DNA from: Paenibacillus radicibacter
Lineage (GTDB): Bacteria > Bacillota > Bacilli > Paenibacillales > NBRC-103111
DNA length: 64,000 bases
NCBI RefSeq assembly: GCF_024721995.1
Contig: NZ_JANQBC010000011.1
Span: 177,601 to 241,600, forward strand
Direction of reading: 5' to 3'
Part shown: in pieces, positions 1-8,661 of the stretch
Numbering within the stretch: the first letter of the stretch is position 1
Layout of the letters: the number at the start of each line of letters is the position of its first letter
The notes under the pieces: generated by a model
What the model saw: only the letters and a program-made list of their open reading frames with translations
Told to the model about the DNA's origin: nothing
The model's database searches: none
Program-made: the position numbers and the translations under genes

Positions 1-1
1 C

Positions 2-49
2 AAAAAGGGCTGTAACAGCCTGCCCATCGGCAACCTATTGCAGCCCCCA
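2..49 (-). terminator. Intrinsic terminator of the LacI-family gene
   Basis: On the minus strand a GC-rich stem-loop (GGGCTG near 48-43 pairing with CAGCCC near 12-7) is followed by a T run. It lies just after the stop codon of the LacI-type regulator, so it probably ends that transcript. Confidence 0.65.
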
Positions 50-75
50 AACTTTATTCCACAATGTCTTTAGAG

Positions 76-1104
76 TCACTTACCAAAATCTATTTTATCG
101 CCGCTGCTATCGCGCACGATTAGTTCAGTTGGAATGCTTACATGCATCGGATAATCGCGACCATTTATGCGATCTACCAATAATTTCACCGCTGTCATTC
201 CCATCTCTTCCGTCAACACGCGAACGGTCGTAAGCGGCGGGGTCACATAGGATGCAAGTGGAATATCATCAAAGCTTGCAATGGCAATATCTTGCGGAAC
301 TCTTAGACCTAACTCATGAATTGCTTTAAGTGCTGCTATCGCCATCGTATCGCTTCCAATCAGAAACGCTGTCGGGCGTAGTTTCAACTCGAGTGCTTTC
401 TTCATCAGTTGATACCCTTGCTCCGTTCTCCATTCATCCACAAATACATAATCAGGATCATAAAGGCCATGTTCACGCATAATCGTCTCGAATTCTTTTT
501 CCCGAGCATCCACCGTATGTATACGTCCTTCTGGCATAAAGACATAGCTAATTCCACCAATATAGCCAATGCGCTGATGCCCGAGGCTTAACAAGTGATT
601 AAGCGCCTGCCTTGTTGCTTTACCCAGATCAAACACAACAGAATCGTGAGCATCATCTAACGCGTAATCAATAGAAACGATATGATCGGTCTGCGTCATC
701 TGCTGCACAAGATTGATATGAACCTTCCCGATAACAATAATTCCATCCAAATCAAGTCTTGGAATATTCGATTCTAATTCATCTAAGAAGATCACACGGC
801 TTACGTCAATACCTTGTTTCGCGCATTCTTTAACAACACCTTGACGAATGAAAATGAAATAAGGATCTGAGGATTCTAATTGTTCCGACCCCCAGATGAC
901 TAGCCCGATCCGATGAGTGCTTGCATCATCACTCACTTTAAGTGCACGTGATTTCGTTTTCTTATATTGAAGTTGTTCAGCCGCATCGAATATACGCCGT
1001 CTCGTCTCTTCCGCTACCTGCAAAGTTCGATCACCATTCAATACACGTGATACTGTAGCGCTCGAAACTTCTGCTTTCTTCGCAACATCCTTAATGGTTA
1101 CCAT
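76..1104 (-). CDS. LacI-family transcriptional regulator
   Basis: DNA-binding repressor of the LacI/GalR family, probably sugar-responsive. The N-terminus is a classic LacI helix-turn-helix (VTIKDVAKKAEVSSATVSRV, then LNGD), followed by a periplasmic-binding-protein-like sensor domain with the typical segments GRQRIGYI-like (GHQRIGYIGG) and ASFDDIPLA near the C-terminus. Length (about 342 aa) is normal for the family. The reading frame is open for ten more codons upstream, but ATG at 1104 places MVTIKDV at the N-terminus as in relatives and has a GGGGAA motif upstream, so it is preferred. No sugar-utilisation gene is adjacent, so the effector and target are unknown; the target may lie beyond the window edge. 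Confidence 0.9.
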   Translation of the reverse strand: MVTIKDVAKKAEVSSATVSRVLNGDRTLQVAEETRRRIFDAAEQLQYKKTKSRALKVSDDASTHRIGLVIWGSEQLESSDPYFIFIRQGVVKECAKQGIDVSRVIFLDELESNIPRLDLDGIIVIGKVHINLVQQMTQTDHIVSIDYALDDAHDSVVFDLGKATRQALNHLLSLGHQRIGYIGGISYVFMPEGRIHTVDAREKEFETIMREHGLYDPDYVFVDEWRTEQGYQLMKKALELKLRPTAFLIGSDTMAIAALKAIHELGLRVPQDIAIASFDDIPLASYVTPPLTTVRVLTEEMGMTAVKLLVDRINGRDYPMHVSIPTELIVRDSSGDKIDFGK

Positions 1105-1225
1105 CCGTTTGCACATTTCCCCAATCCACAACACCTATTTACTAAATATTGTACAAGTTTATGAAAGCTGTCGCAACCTAATAAAAGGCAAATGGCATGT
1201 TCCTTGCAAATGAAAAACCCGCCCC

Positions 1226-1492
1226 CTACTCGGAACGGATTTCCTTATTCATGTATTCGATTATTTTTAAATCCAATTGCATGCTTGTCTCAATCACTTC
1301 ACTAGAAGTCATCTCATGGCCTTCTTGAACGAGTTTCTCAAGTTTCCGACGCAACGCATGGATCTGCTCTTCTAACTCTTGTTGGGTGGCTGTGTGAATG
1401 ATTTTTTTGAACAACCAACGTTTCTTTGCATCTGAATCGCGAACGAAGTTGTAACCTGTCGACTGAGAAAGTTGATATTCTAAAAATGCCAT
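1226..1492 (-). CDS. Spo0E-like aspartyl-phosphate phosphatase
   Basis: Small protein of 88 aa whose C-terminal half matches the Spo0E family: two helices with the signature S-x3-D (SMQLD, about residues 70-74) used to dephosphorylate Spo0A~P in sporulation phosphorelays. The N-terminal 30 residues are an extra basic segment not needed for the fold. A strong GGAGGGG ribosome binding site precedes ATG at 1492. It stands alone between LacI and the aminotransferase. Family knowledge suggests a role in delaying sporulation; whether Spo0A or another response regulator is the target cannot be read from sequence. Confidence 0.75.
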   Translation of the reverse strand: MAFLEYQLSQSTGYNFVRDSDAKKRWLFKKIIHTATQQELEEQIHALRRKLEKLVQEGHEMTSSEVIETSMQLDLKIIEYMNKEIRSE

Positions 1493-1594
1493 CTACGTCC
1501 CCTCCAACCTTTCTTTATCTATCAATTTCTTACAAATTATTTAGTCTATATTACCATTTATTAGTGGGTTTGAAAACTACTAATATTCTATATT

Positions 1595-2782
1595 TCACAA
1601 TTTTGTAAGAAACTTACCGACTCGTTCGATCGCCTCATTTAGTTGACTAACGGACGTCGCATAGGAACAACGAATAAAGCCTTCGCCACCTTTACCGAAC
1701 ACATCACCAGGTACCGCAGCGACTTTACCTTCAAGCAATAGACGAGAAGCAAATTCATTAGATGTAAGACCTGTTGAAGCAATGGATGGGAACGCGTAGA
1801 ACGCCCCTTGCGGCTCATGACAAGTAAGTCCGAGTTCACGGAAACCATTCACAACTAGACGGCGACGTTGATTATAAGATTCAACCATCTTATCCTTCTC
1901 ATCCATCCCGTTGCGAAGCGCTTCTAGCGCCGCCACTTGCCCCATGATTGGTGCACACATTACCGTGTATTGGTGGATTTTGAGCATCGCTGCAATCAGG
2001 TCAGGGTGACCACAAGCATAGCCCATTCTCCAACCTGTCATCGCAAACGCCTTCGAGAACCCAGATACGAGAATCGTACGATCCTTCATTCCTGGCATCT
2101 CTGCAAACGAAACGTGCTTCTGTCCATAGGTGAGCTCCGCATAAATTTCATCGGAAATCACAATCAGATCGTTCTCTTCTACAATTTTCGCAATCGGCGC
2201 CCAATCCTCACGCGTCATAATACCGCCTGTTGGGTTACTCGGGTAACATAGGATAAGAACCTTTGAACGAGGTGTAATCGCCGCTTTAAGCGCCTCTGGA
2301 GTCAGTTTAAAGTTGTCCTTAGCGAATGTTTCAATACCTACCGGAACTGCACCACTAATCGTTGTAATCGGAGAATAAGAGATATAGCACGGCTCTGGTA
2401 CTAGAATTTCATCCCCAGGCTCAATTAACGCGCGCAGGGCAAGGTCAATGGCTTCCGAACCACCAACTGTCACTAGAACCTCACTAGATGGCTCATAGTA
2501 CACATGAAACTGACGATGCAAGTAAGCCGCAATTTCCTCTCTTAACTCCAGTAAGCCTGCATTCGGCGTATAGTACGTCATCCCCTTCTCAAGTGCATAC
2601 ACACAAGATTCACGTACATGCCAAGGCGTCACAAAGTCAGGTTCACCCACACCTAGCGAGATAATATCTTTGGAGCCTGCTGCTAAATCAAAAAATTTAC
2701 GGATTCCTGAAGGTGGAATATCACGAACTAGTGGTGATAAGTAGTCCGTCATTGGCTTCGTACGAGATACAGTTTGATCCAT
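1595..2782 (-). CDS. Class I/II (fold type I) PLP aminotransferase, AlaT/PatA-like
   Basis: Pyridoxal-phosphate aminotransferase of about 395 aa. Visible are the N of YPSNPTGG, the D of ISDEIYAE, and the Schiff-base lysine in SGFSKAFAMTGWRMGY (about K244), followed by the C-terminal arginine motif region FIRCSYA. It lies 18 bp downstream of an Lrp/AsnC regulator on the same strand, the arrangement of Bacillus subtilis alaR-alaT (yugG-yugH), so alanine or aromatic/branched amino-acid transamination is likely. The frame allows TTG at 2788, but ATG at 2782 sits 8 nt after GGTGGG and is preferred. Substrate is inferred from context only. Confidence 0.88.
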   Translation of the reverse strand: MDQTVSRTKPMTDYLSPLVRDIPPSGIRKFFDLAAGSKDIISLGVGEPDFVTPWHVRESCVYALEKGMTYYTPNAGLLELREEIAAYLHRQFHVYYEPSSEVLVTVGGSEAIDLALRALIEPGDEILVPEPCYISYSPITTISGAVPVGIETFAKDNFKLTPEALKAAITPRSKVLILCYPSNPTGGIMTREDWAPIAKIVEENDLIVISDEIYAELTYGQKHVSFAEMPGMKDRTILVSGFSKAFAMTGWRMGYACGHPDLIAAMLKIHQYTVMCAPIMGQVAALEALRNGMDEKDKMVESYNQRRRLVVNGFRELGLTCHEPQGAFYAFPSIASTGLTSNEFASRLLLEGKVAAVPGDVFGKGGEGFIRCSYATSVSQLNEAIERVGKFLTKL

Positions 2783-2800
2783 TGTCAAAACCCACCCTTC

Positions 2801-3292
2801 CTACGGCGCAAATGGCATGCGATGATCATCTTCTTTATCTTCAAAAATGATACCGTTCTGCTTGTATTTTTTTAGAATAAAATGCGTTTTGGTTGATAGT
2901 ACACGATCAATTGGAGATAGTTTATTAGAAACGAATGAAGCGACTTCATTCAAGGTACGACCTTCAATTTCAACAAGTAAATCATAGGCACCTGACATCA
3001 AGTACACCGATTTTACTTCTGGAAATAAATAAATGCGCTCCGCAATAGAATCGAATCCATGCCCGCGCTCCGGTGTAATTTGAACTTCGATCAAGGCTGT
3101 AACCTTGTCCTTGTCCACTTTGCCCCAGTTAATGACTGATGCATATTTCACGATAACTTTGTCATGCTCTAGTTCCTTGATCGCTTGTGATACCTGTGCA
3201 ACTGGCACATCTAGCATCGTGGAAATAACCTCTGGTGTATGTCTAGCATCTTCTTTCAAAATATCCAAAATCTTGTGTTTCATATCTTCCAT
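2801..3292 (-). CDS. Lrp/AsnC-family transcriptional regulator (AlaR-like)
   Basis: Protein of 163 aa with an N-terminal winged helix-turn-helix (about residues 8-55, including VAQVSQAIKELE) and a C-terminal RAM/ligand-binding domain (from about residue 65: TALIEVQITPERGHGFD). A perfect AGGAGG precedes ATG at 3292. It is the first gene of a two-gene operon with the aminotransferase. By analogy with AlaR it probably senses an amino acid and controls its partner. It has a short charged C-terminal tail (about 20 aa) beyond the usual Lrp end. Confidence 0.88.
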   Translation of the reverse strand: MEDMKHKILDILKEDARHTPEVISTMLDVPVAQVSQAIKELEHDKVIVKYASVINWGKVDKDKVTALIEVQITPERGHGFDSIAERIYLFPEVKSVYLMSGAYDLLVEIEGRTLNEVASFVSNKLSPIDRVLSTKTHFILKKYKQNGIIFEDKEDDHRMPFAP

Positions 3293-3405
3293 TGTTGTTC
3301 CTCCTCGTACCTTCCGTACATGTTCCTGTATGAAGTTTACTTAATGCCTGTTAAGTTGTTTTACTTATCTTACAACGGTTACCCATTTGGATTCAACTAG
3401 GAGGG

Positions 3406-5214
3406 TCACTTTCTTAATTGATTTACAATGTCTTGAGCTATATCGGGAATATCCGTAATTATCCCATCTGCGCCCATGTTATAGTACTTCTCTATATTGG
3501 ATGTATCATTTACGGTCCATACGTACAATGGTTTATTTAACATTTTGGCAGAAGAAATTGCTTCCTCTGTTACCATATATTCTTCGAGTACAATGAAATC
3601 TGCATGAACCCACGACAGCATACCCGTACTTGCAAATACGATATATCCTGTCTTAATCGCAGGCTCTTCGTCTTGAACTTGTTTTACTACTTCACGATCT
3701 AGCGATTGAACCACATATTCTTCAACAACCTTATACTTACGCAGAAGATCAACTACCATTTTCACAATATCGCCTTGTTCACTTCCATGCAGTTTAATCT
3801 CAATATTTAGCTTAATTTTGCCTTTGGACTTTTGAATAAAATCTTCAAGTGAATGAATGCGGCCTGTAAAGTTGCCTTGAGACAACTCTAGTTCACGAAG
3901 CTCATCCATCGTCAGTTCATATACAGACGCATTCCGACCTGTTAGCCGTTTTAAGTTGGTATCATGAATAACCGCCAGTTGACCATCTTTCGTCAATTGT
4001 ACATCAATCTCCGCATAGTCTGCTTTAGCATCGATTGCACCTTGCAGCGCCTCTAAAGAATTTTCAACCCCCATTGTTATATCCCCGCGATGCGCCATTA
4101 TCATAAAGGAGTCGGACTTCAATCGCGCAGCATTATTGAGTGGATACAACAATAAGGTAACCGCAATTACAATTGATGCGAAGAGAACTAACTTACCAGC
4201 ATATGCTCTCACCAAACTTCGATTTTCTTTCGCATAAAAGTTTTTAGTCTGATCCCAGTCCAAATGTCGAATAGCAGCGTCGTAAGGATTCGCTTTTTCT
4301 AAATAAAAAGTGGTAAGCGTATGGATAAAAAATGGCGAAGCGATAAAAGAAGCAATGAAAATGGACAATACGATAATCGACACGATTATTTTATTAAATA
4401 GTGGATGGTCCATTAATATTTCGAATTGGACAAAGAATGATATCGCGAACACCAGAAGGATTAAAATTACAATAAGAATCAACGTAAGCAATAAGAACAG
4501 GAGCAATCCATACAAGAGTGTTAAAATCATCTTCCAATATGACTTACGCATCATACGAACACTTTTACGTGAAGATTCAATGAAACCCTCCTTGCCTTCA
4601 ATTACAATCATGTGCAGAGACATCATCCATCGTATATTCAATATGGCCACAACAACAATCAACACCACTGAAAGAATCATACCCCAACTGGTCTTTAACA
4701 GTTCTCCCGAAACAAAATTAGGAATTTGAAGACTCGGTAACAAAGAAGAGGATAAACCTAAATTAAGCAGTGGCATAATGAGCAGAAAGTACACGATCCA
4801 ACCCACAAAACCATATCGAAACAAGGAAGGCAAATGAGATATTGCCTGCAAAAAGGCTGGCATTAACTTAATGATCTTCCGCTGATGCCCATAATATGAA
4901 ATGAGAATGAGGACGGAAAACTCAACAAATATAATGACCGTAGCAAAACAAATGATAAACAAAATGCATACAATCCCAACAGGATTGTATGCAAACTTCA
5001 ATAATTCATAATTGGTTGCCCCTGCATGTCCACTTATGTGGATTGCCTGACGAAACACAAAAGATATCAATGGGACGAAAACCGTAAACGTAAGCATTTT
5101 ATATATGATTTCAAATATTATCGATTGCCAAAACGTAAATTTAAAGGACTTTAATGTATGCATCAATAACTGATGTACCGAACTATTGCGATTGTAATAT
5201 GTATGCACCAACAT
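3406..5214 (-). CDS. Glycerophosphodiester phosphodiesterase with N-terminal membrane domain
   Basis: Large (about 602 aa) membrane-bound GDPD. The first 360 residues contain about seven hydrophobic segments (GPDPase membrane domain), and the C-terminal 240 residues are the catalytic TIM barrel: MIMAHRGD, ENSLEAL, YAEIDVQLTKDG and AVIHD carry the general acid/base histidines and the metal-binding E/D residues. It hydrolyses glycerophosphodiesters, probably from lipid or lipoteichoic-acid turnover, at the membrane. The start is uncertain: AAGGAG lies only 3 nt before ATG 5214 but 9 nt before GTG 5208, and TTG 5232 is also open. Confidence 0.88.
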   Translation of the reverse strand: MLVHTYYNRNSSVHQLLMHTLKSFKFTFWQSIIFEIIYKMLTFTVFVPLISFVFRQAIHISGHAGATNYELLKFAYNPVGIVCILFIICFATVIIFVEFSVLILISYYGHQRKIIKLMPAFLQAISHLPSLFRYGFVGWIVYFLLIMPLLNLGLSSSLLPSLQIPNFVSGELLKTSWGMILSVVLIVVVAILNIRWMMSLHMIVIEGKEGFIESSRKSVRMMRKSYWKMILTLLYGLLLFLLLTLILIVILILLVFAISFFVQFEILMDHPLFNKIIVSIIVLSIFIASFIASPFFIHTLTTFYLEKANPYDAAIRHLDWDQTKNFYAKENRSLVRAYAGKLVLFASIVIAVTLLLYPLNNAARLKSDSFMIMAHRGDITMGVENSLEALQGAIDAKADYAEIDVQLTKDGQLAVIHDTNLKRLTGRNASVYELTMDELRELELSQGNFTGRIHSLEDFIQKSKGKIKLNIEIKLHGSEQGDIVKMVVDLLRKYKVVEEYVVQSLDREVVKQVQDEEPAIKTGYIVFASTGMLSWVHADFIVLEEYMVTEEAISSAKMLNKPLYVWTVNDTSNIEKYYNMGADGIITDIPDIAQDIVNQLRK

Positions 5215-5296
5215 GCTCTCCTTAATCAACAATAGATAAAGTGTAACATTATCGTGCCCTTAATTCTAATTTACAAATATAGATAAAACCGTAACT

Positions 5297-5614
5297 AGCA
5301 TGGACCTAGAACACGTCCATGCTGAGGTACCGCTCGCCCGTGTCAGGGGCGATGCAGATCACGCGCTTGCCGACGCCAAGCGCCCGAGCCACTCGCAAGG
5401 CGGTCCAGACGGACGCGCCTGCGGAGGGGCCGACAAGGATGCCCTCTTCACTCGCCAAGCGGCGAGTCGTCTCTATGGCATCCTCGTCGGCTACCTGCAC
5501 GACCTCGTCATAGACGGTCGTGTTCAAGATCTGCGGCACGAAGCCCGGACTCGTGCCGACGAGCTTGTGCGGCCCCGGCTGGCCGCCAGAGAGTACGGGC
5601 GAGCCCTTCGGCTC
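5297..5614. repeat. Cluster of short perfect inverted repeats at the cysK 3' end
   Basis: By eye, five perfect inverted repeats of 7-9 bp with 4-11 nt loops are packed here: 5297-5305/5315-5323 (spans the cysK stop), 5363-5369/5377-5383, 5450-5456/5461-5467, 5498-5504/5516-5522 and 5534-5541/5551-5558, plus shorter ones. The patch is visibly richer in GC than the rest of the gene. It resembles the denser array inside the glycosyltransferase gene near 56.1-56.6 kb. Confidence 0.6.
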
Positions 5615-6229
5615 AACGACATAGATCTGCACGTCAGGAAGCTGCGCGCGTAGCGCTTCCCCTGTTCCTGTTATCGTGCCGCCTGTCCCTGCCGTTGCAA
5701 CGAAGGCATCGAGCTTCCCGTCCATCTGCTCGATAATTTCAAGTGCTGTCGTCGTCCGGTGGATATCCGGATTCGCTGGATTCTCGAACTGCTGCGGAAT
5801 GAAGCTGTGCGGAATTCCTTCGCTTAATTCAATCGCTTTGCGTATCGCTCCCGGCATACGTTCAGCTGCTGGTGTCAGTACCACTTCTGCGCCATAGGCA
5901 CGCAGCAGATTAATCCGCTCAAGTGTCATATTATCTGGCATCACAAGAATCGCGCTATACCCTTTGGCTGCGGCATTCATCGCAAGACCGATTCCCGTAT
6001 TCCCACTTGTCGGTTCAATGATGGTCGCCCCCGGCACAAGTACACCTGCTTGTTCCGCTTGCACAATCATATTGTAAGCCGCGCGATCCTTGACCGAGCC
6101 ACTTGGATTAAAGTACTCCAGCTTCACATACACTTCCGCATCCTGCTCGCCTACCAATCGATTCAAACGCACAGCAGGGGTATTTCCGATTAACTCCGTG
6201 ATGGATCCGTACATTTTGCAAGCTGCCAT
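5306..6229 (-). CDS. cysK: Cysteine synthase (O-acetylserine sulfhydrylase)
   Basis: PLP enzyme of 307 aa that makes cysteine from O-acetylserine and sulfide. Seen are the PLP lysine in NPSGSVKDRAA (K47), the substrate loop PTSGNTG, the phosphate-binding loop GTGGTITG and a C-terminal APDTGERYLS. Length and motif order fit CysK/CysM. A GGAGTG motif lies 11 nt before ATG 6229. The last third is strongly GC-rich and full of inverted repeats, unlike the AT-richer first part, although the protein motifs are intact. No Cys T-box or SAM riboswitch is visible in the short upstream gap. Confidence 0.93.
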   Translation of the reverse strand: MAACKMYGSITELIGNTPAVRLNRLVGEQDAEVYVKLEYFNPSGSVKDRAAYNMIVQAEQAGVLVPGATIIEPTSGNTGIGLAMNAAAKGYSAILVMPDNMTLERINLLRAYGAEVVLTPAAERMPGAIRKAIELSEGIPHSFIPQQFENPANPDIHRTTTALEIIEQMDGKLDAFVATAGTGGTITGTGEALRAQLPDVQIYVVEPKGSPVLSGGQPGPHKLVGTSPGFVPQILNTTVYDEVVQVADEDAIETTRRLASEEGILVGPSAGASVWTALRVARALGVGKRVICIAPDTGERYLSMDVF

Positions 6230-6316
6230 ATAAGAATATCACTCCAGTTCGATAACAAGAATAAGACTTCCATTTCATTACTTGTATCATAATTCCAACC
6301 ATTCTTATTGGCAATC

Positions 6317-7330
6317 TTATATTTTAATTTTGATTCCTTGTTCTTCTTTCTTCAAGAGCTTACCGAGCCCCGGGTGAAGGGCTTTAACGAACATTTTTAT
6401 AAAGTTAAGTAGAATAAACAATACAACATATGTTGCAATGAAAATCTCCATATCCCCTAGCACTTTGAAAAATTGCGCCCAACCCTCATGACCTATGGAC
6501 ATGCTGTAATCCTGCAATTTATAAGCTGCGAATGTGGAGATCGCGAGTGGAAAAGTAAATGCTGCGTATCCAGGTTTGAACCCTTCCTTGAACAGCTTTA
6601 ATATATATCCGTACACGACAAAAAGAAGAACCGTACCAGTAATGAACAGCCATGCGAGCATATAAAAGTTCGGATTGGGTTCAATCGTTAGTATTCCCAC
6701 AACACCAAGTGGTGCAGGTGAACAAATAATGCCTATCGTTGGTAACTGATGATCCTTTAACTTCTTACTACGAAAGACAATATAGAGAACCAAAGGTAAT
6801 AGAATCGTATAGAAAATAAATCCGAACATCAGCATAAAGTGAGCAATATCAGGAATCTGGGGAATCACACCATCCATACCTTTACTTGCAACACTGCCTG
6901 TAATCATCCCTGTGTACACGATAAAGCAAGTCGGCATGATGTTACTAAACTGACGTTCCTTGACCCGAATAATCGTATAGAACACGACTATGAAATAATG
7001 ATAGATTGCAGCAGAAATCCATAAATAGCTGCAAAGTGTGGGTAGATAAGGATATAAAGTGCCCGATACGAGCCAAATTACCATCCCCATTGTCGGATAA
7101 AAAGTACCTGTGACGGGATTCTTTAGTTCCGCATACATCACTTTAGGAAATTTGATCAATCGAATGAACATCAGTAGCAGCATCCCGATTGCAAGTGTAA
7201 TGGCAATAGGCTTCAGAAAATCAATCCCGTACACTTTCCATGCATTACTTAATGTTATGAATGCGAGGCATGTACCGCTAATGCCAATTGGCATTCTCTC
7301 TAGTTTATTTAATTGTTGATTCATATTCAT
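6317..7330 (-). CDS. TDT-family transporter (TehA/SLAC1-like)
   Basis: Integral membrane protein of 337 aa with about ten hydrophobic helices, matching the tellurite-resistance/dicarboxylate transporter (TDT) family: the opening PIGISGTCLAFITLSNAW and later segments such as FTFPLAISTFA are typical. Members form anion channels or carry C4-dicarboxylates or sulfite. AGAGGTG lies upstream of ATG 7330, with a second in-frame ATG at 7324. It is in the same direction as cysK, 87 bp upstream of it, so a link to sulfur metabolism (sulfite export) is possible but only inferred. Confidence 0.8.
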   Translation of the reverse strand: MNMNQQLNKLERMPIGISGTCLAFITLSNAWKVYGIDFLKPIAITLAIGMLLLMFIRLIKFPKVMYAELKNPVTGTFYPTMGMVIWLVSGTLYPYLPTLCSYLWISAAIYHYFIVVFYTIIRVKERQFSNIMPTCFIVYTGMITGSVASKGMDGVIPQIPDIAHFMLMFGFIFYTILLPLVLYIVFRSKKLKDHQLPTIGIICSPAPLGVVGILTIEPNPNFYMLAWLFITGTVLLFVVYGYILKLFKEGFKPGYAAFTFPLAISTFAAYKLQDYSMSIGHEGWAQFFKVLGDMEIFIATYVVLFILLNFIKMFVKALHPGLGKLLKKEEQGIKIKI

Positions 7331-7569
7331 ATCAATAGGTCACCTCTTCATCTTGTAGCATAGTCATTGCATGATAGTGGATTCGGTGAATTATAGCGAT
7401 CCCTTGCTTTTATTGTATGACGCTGCGCTTCCGATTGGAAATCCGACTTTTTGATGCGATTCATAAGAAAACCTTATTTCCGTTAAAATATGCAAAAAAG
7501 CCAGTCACCCGCTGATTTGGCAGCAAGGAAACTAACTTCTCTCACATCCCTATTACTTATGAACGCCTA

Positions 7570-8082
7570 CTATTTTTTCGCAGTTAAACGCTCAATCATC
7601 GTCTTGCGATCATGATCGCTCAATAAGTGCTCTACACGGAAGCATGATGGACATACATATACATGGTACTCAAATGGACCGGTTAAGAACGGCACACCAA
7701 GTGCTTGTGGAACAATCGGTGTAAAGTGCTTGTTCTTCACGTTCTGTGTACCTGCAAACAGCATCAATTCACGGCAAGCTGCACAATCTGGCGCTTCTAA
7801 CTGCGTATCCATGCATTGATTCACCATATCACGGTAAGCATCGTCTCCTGCAGGAGCATCATCCCACAGATCTTCGTTGCTTAGCGGAAGGTTGCTAGGT
7901 GCAGTCGTCGCCTCTTCATCATGCTCACCTTCGTTATCAGACCCATCCACATCTATACTCAAGCTGCGATATTCGCTAAGTTCATTAAAGCAATGCGGAC
8001 ATTCTTCCTCAGGTCCAATTTCCGGGTCCCATACAATTTCAGTCTGACACCACGGACAAAATGTTTGTTCTTTCTCTTCCAT
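7570..8082 (-). CDS. Zinc-ribbon protein of unknown function
   Basis: Protein of 170 aa with two CxxC-type pairs at the N-terminus (FCPWCQTE and ECPHCFNE), an acidic low-complexity linker, and two more pairs (CAACRELM and CPSCFRVE) in the C-terminal half, giving two probable zinc ribbons. No enzymatic motif is recognised. It is followed on the same strand, going upstream, by the 25-aa membrane peptide and DUF350 genes. A second protein with similar Cys pairs and acidic composition is encoded at 54384-54845. Function unknown. Confidence 0.75.
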   Translation of the reverse strand: MEEKEQTFCPWCQTEIVWDPEIGPEEECPHCFNELSEYRSLSIDVDGSDNEGEHDEEATTAPSNLPLSNEDLWDDAPAGDDAYRDMVNQCMDTQLEAPDCAACRELMLFAGTQNVKNKHFTPIVPQALGVPFLTGPFEYHVYVCPSCFRVEHLLSDHDRKTMIERLTAKK

Positions 8083-8125
8083 TACGTAAACAACTCCTCA
8101 TGTAACTATCTTAATCGAATTCCGA

Positions 8126-8203
8126 TTATTTCATAACATAATAAATGCCAACTATCAGAAATATAGCAGCTAGTGCGAACAATGATCCCCATAAATACTT
8201 CAT
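8126..8203 (-). CDS. Small single-pass membrane peptide (25 aa)
   Basis: Short open reading frame starting MKYLWGSLFALAAIF and ending VGIYYVMK, a single hydrophobic helix with basic ends. A good ribosome binding site (GGGGAG, about 8 nt before ATG 8203) supports translation. It sits in the 144-bp gap between the DUF350 and zinc-ribbon genes, all on the minus strand. No known family is recognised. Evidence is the start context and clear membrane character only. Confidence 0.5.
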   Translation of the reverse strand: MKYLWGSLFALAAIFLIVGIYYVMK

Positions 8204-8226
8204 GAGCCTACTCCCCTATCTACATT

Positions 8227-8643
8227 CTAAGACACACACGCTCCGATTACAAAAGAGATCGAAACAGAGAGTATCATCGATAAGAAACCGACCGCGCGAT
8301 TATCACGCTGAATCTCTTGATCAACTTTAATATTCGGTGTAAGAAATTCAAATATGAAATAGGAAACCATAAGTAGAACAAAGCCAAATACTGACCAGAC
8401 AATGGATTGACCGAAAGTATCATGATTCTGGATTGCATATCGAATGATATTACATATCCCGAACACTTTACCCCCAGTTGCCATCGCTACAGAGACATTA
8501 CCCTTCTTAATCTCTTCCCAATCATTATATTTCGTCACAATCTCAAATATCGTCAAGAACACCACTAACAAGATAACTGTAACGGAGAAAAATCCGATCG
8601 TCGATAAATAGCGGTTCTCCGTCCAAAAACTCATATTATCCAT
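8227..8643 (-). CDS. DUF350 family inner-membrane protein
   Basis: Protein of 138 aa with four predicted membrane helices. The conserved DUF350 block is visible: YNDWEEIKKGNVSVAMATGG, followed by KVFGICN. Proteins of this family are found beside stress and envelope genes but have no assigned biochemical role. A GGGGA motif precedes ATG 8643. The next upstream gene is mutS2 with an 18-bp gap, so co-transcription is plausible. Confidence 0.85.
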   Translation of the reverse strand: MDNMSFWTENRYLSTIGFFSVTVILLVVFLTIFEIVTKYNDWEEIKKGNVSVAMATGGKVFGICNIIRYAIQNHDTFGQSIVWSVFGFVLLMVSYFIFEFLTPNIKVDQEIQRDNRAVGFLSMILSVSISFVIGACVS

Positions 8644-8661
8644 GATACGTCCCCAGCCTTC

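Noticed and set aside
7331..7569. Possible regulatory RNA in the gap between the TDT gene and the zinc-ribbon gene
   Set aside because: No riboswitch motif, terminator or convincing frame could be identified.
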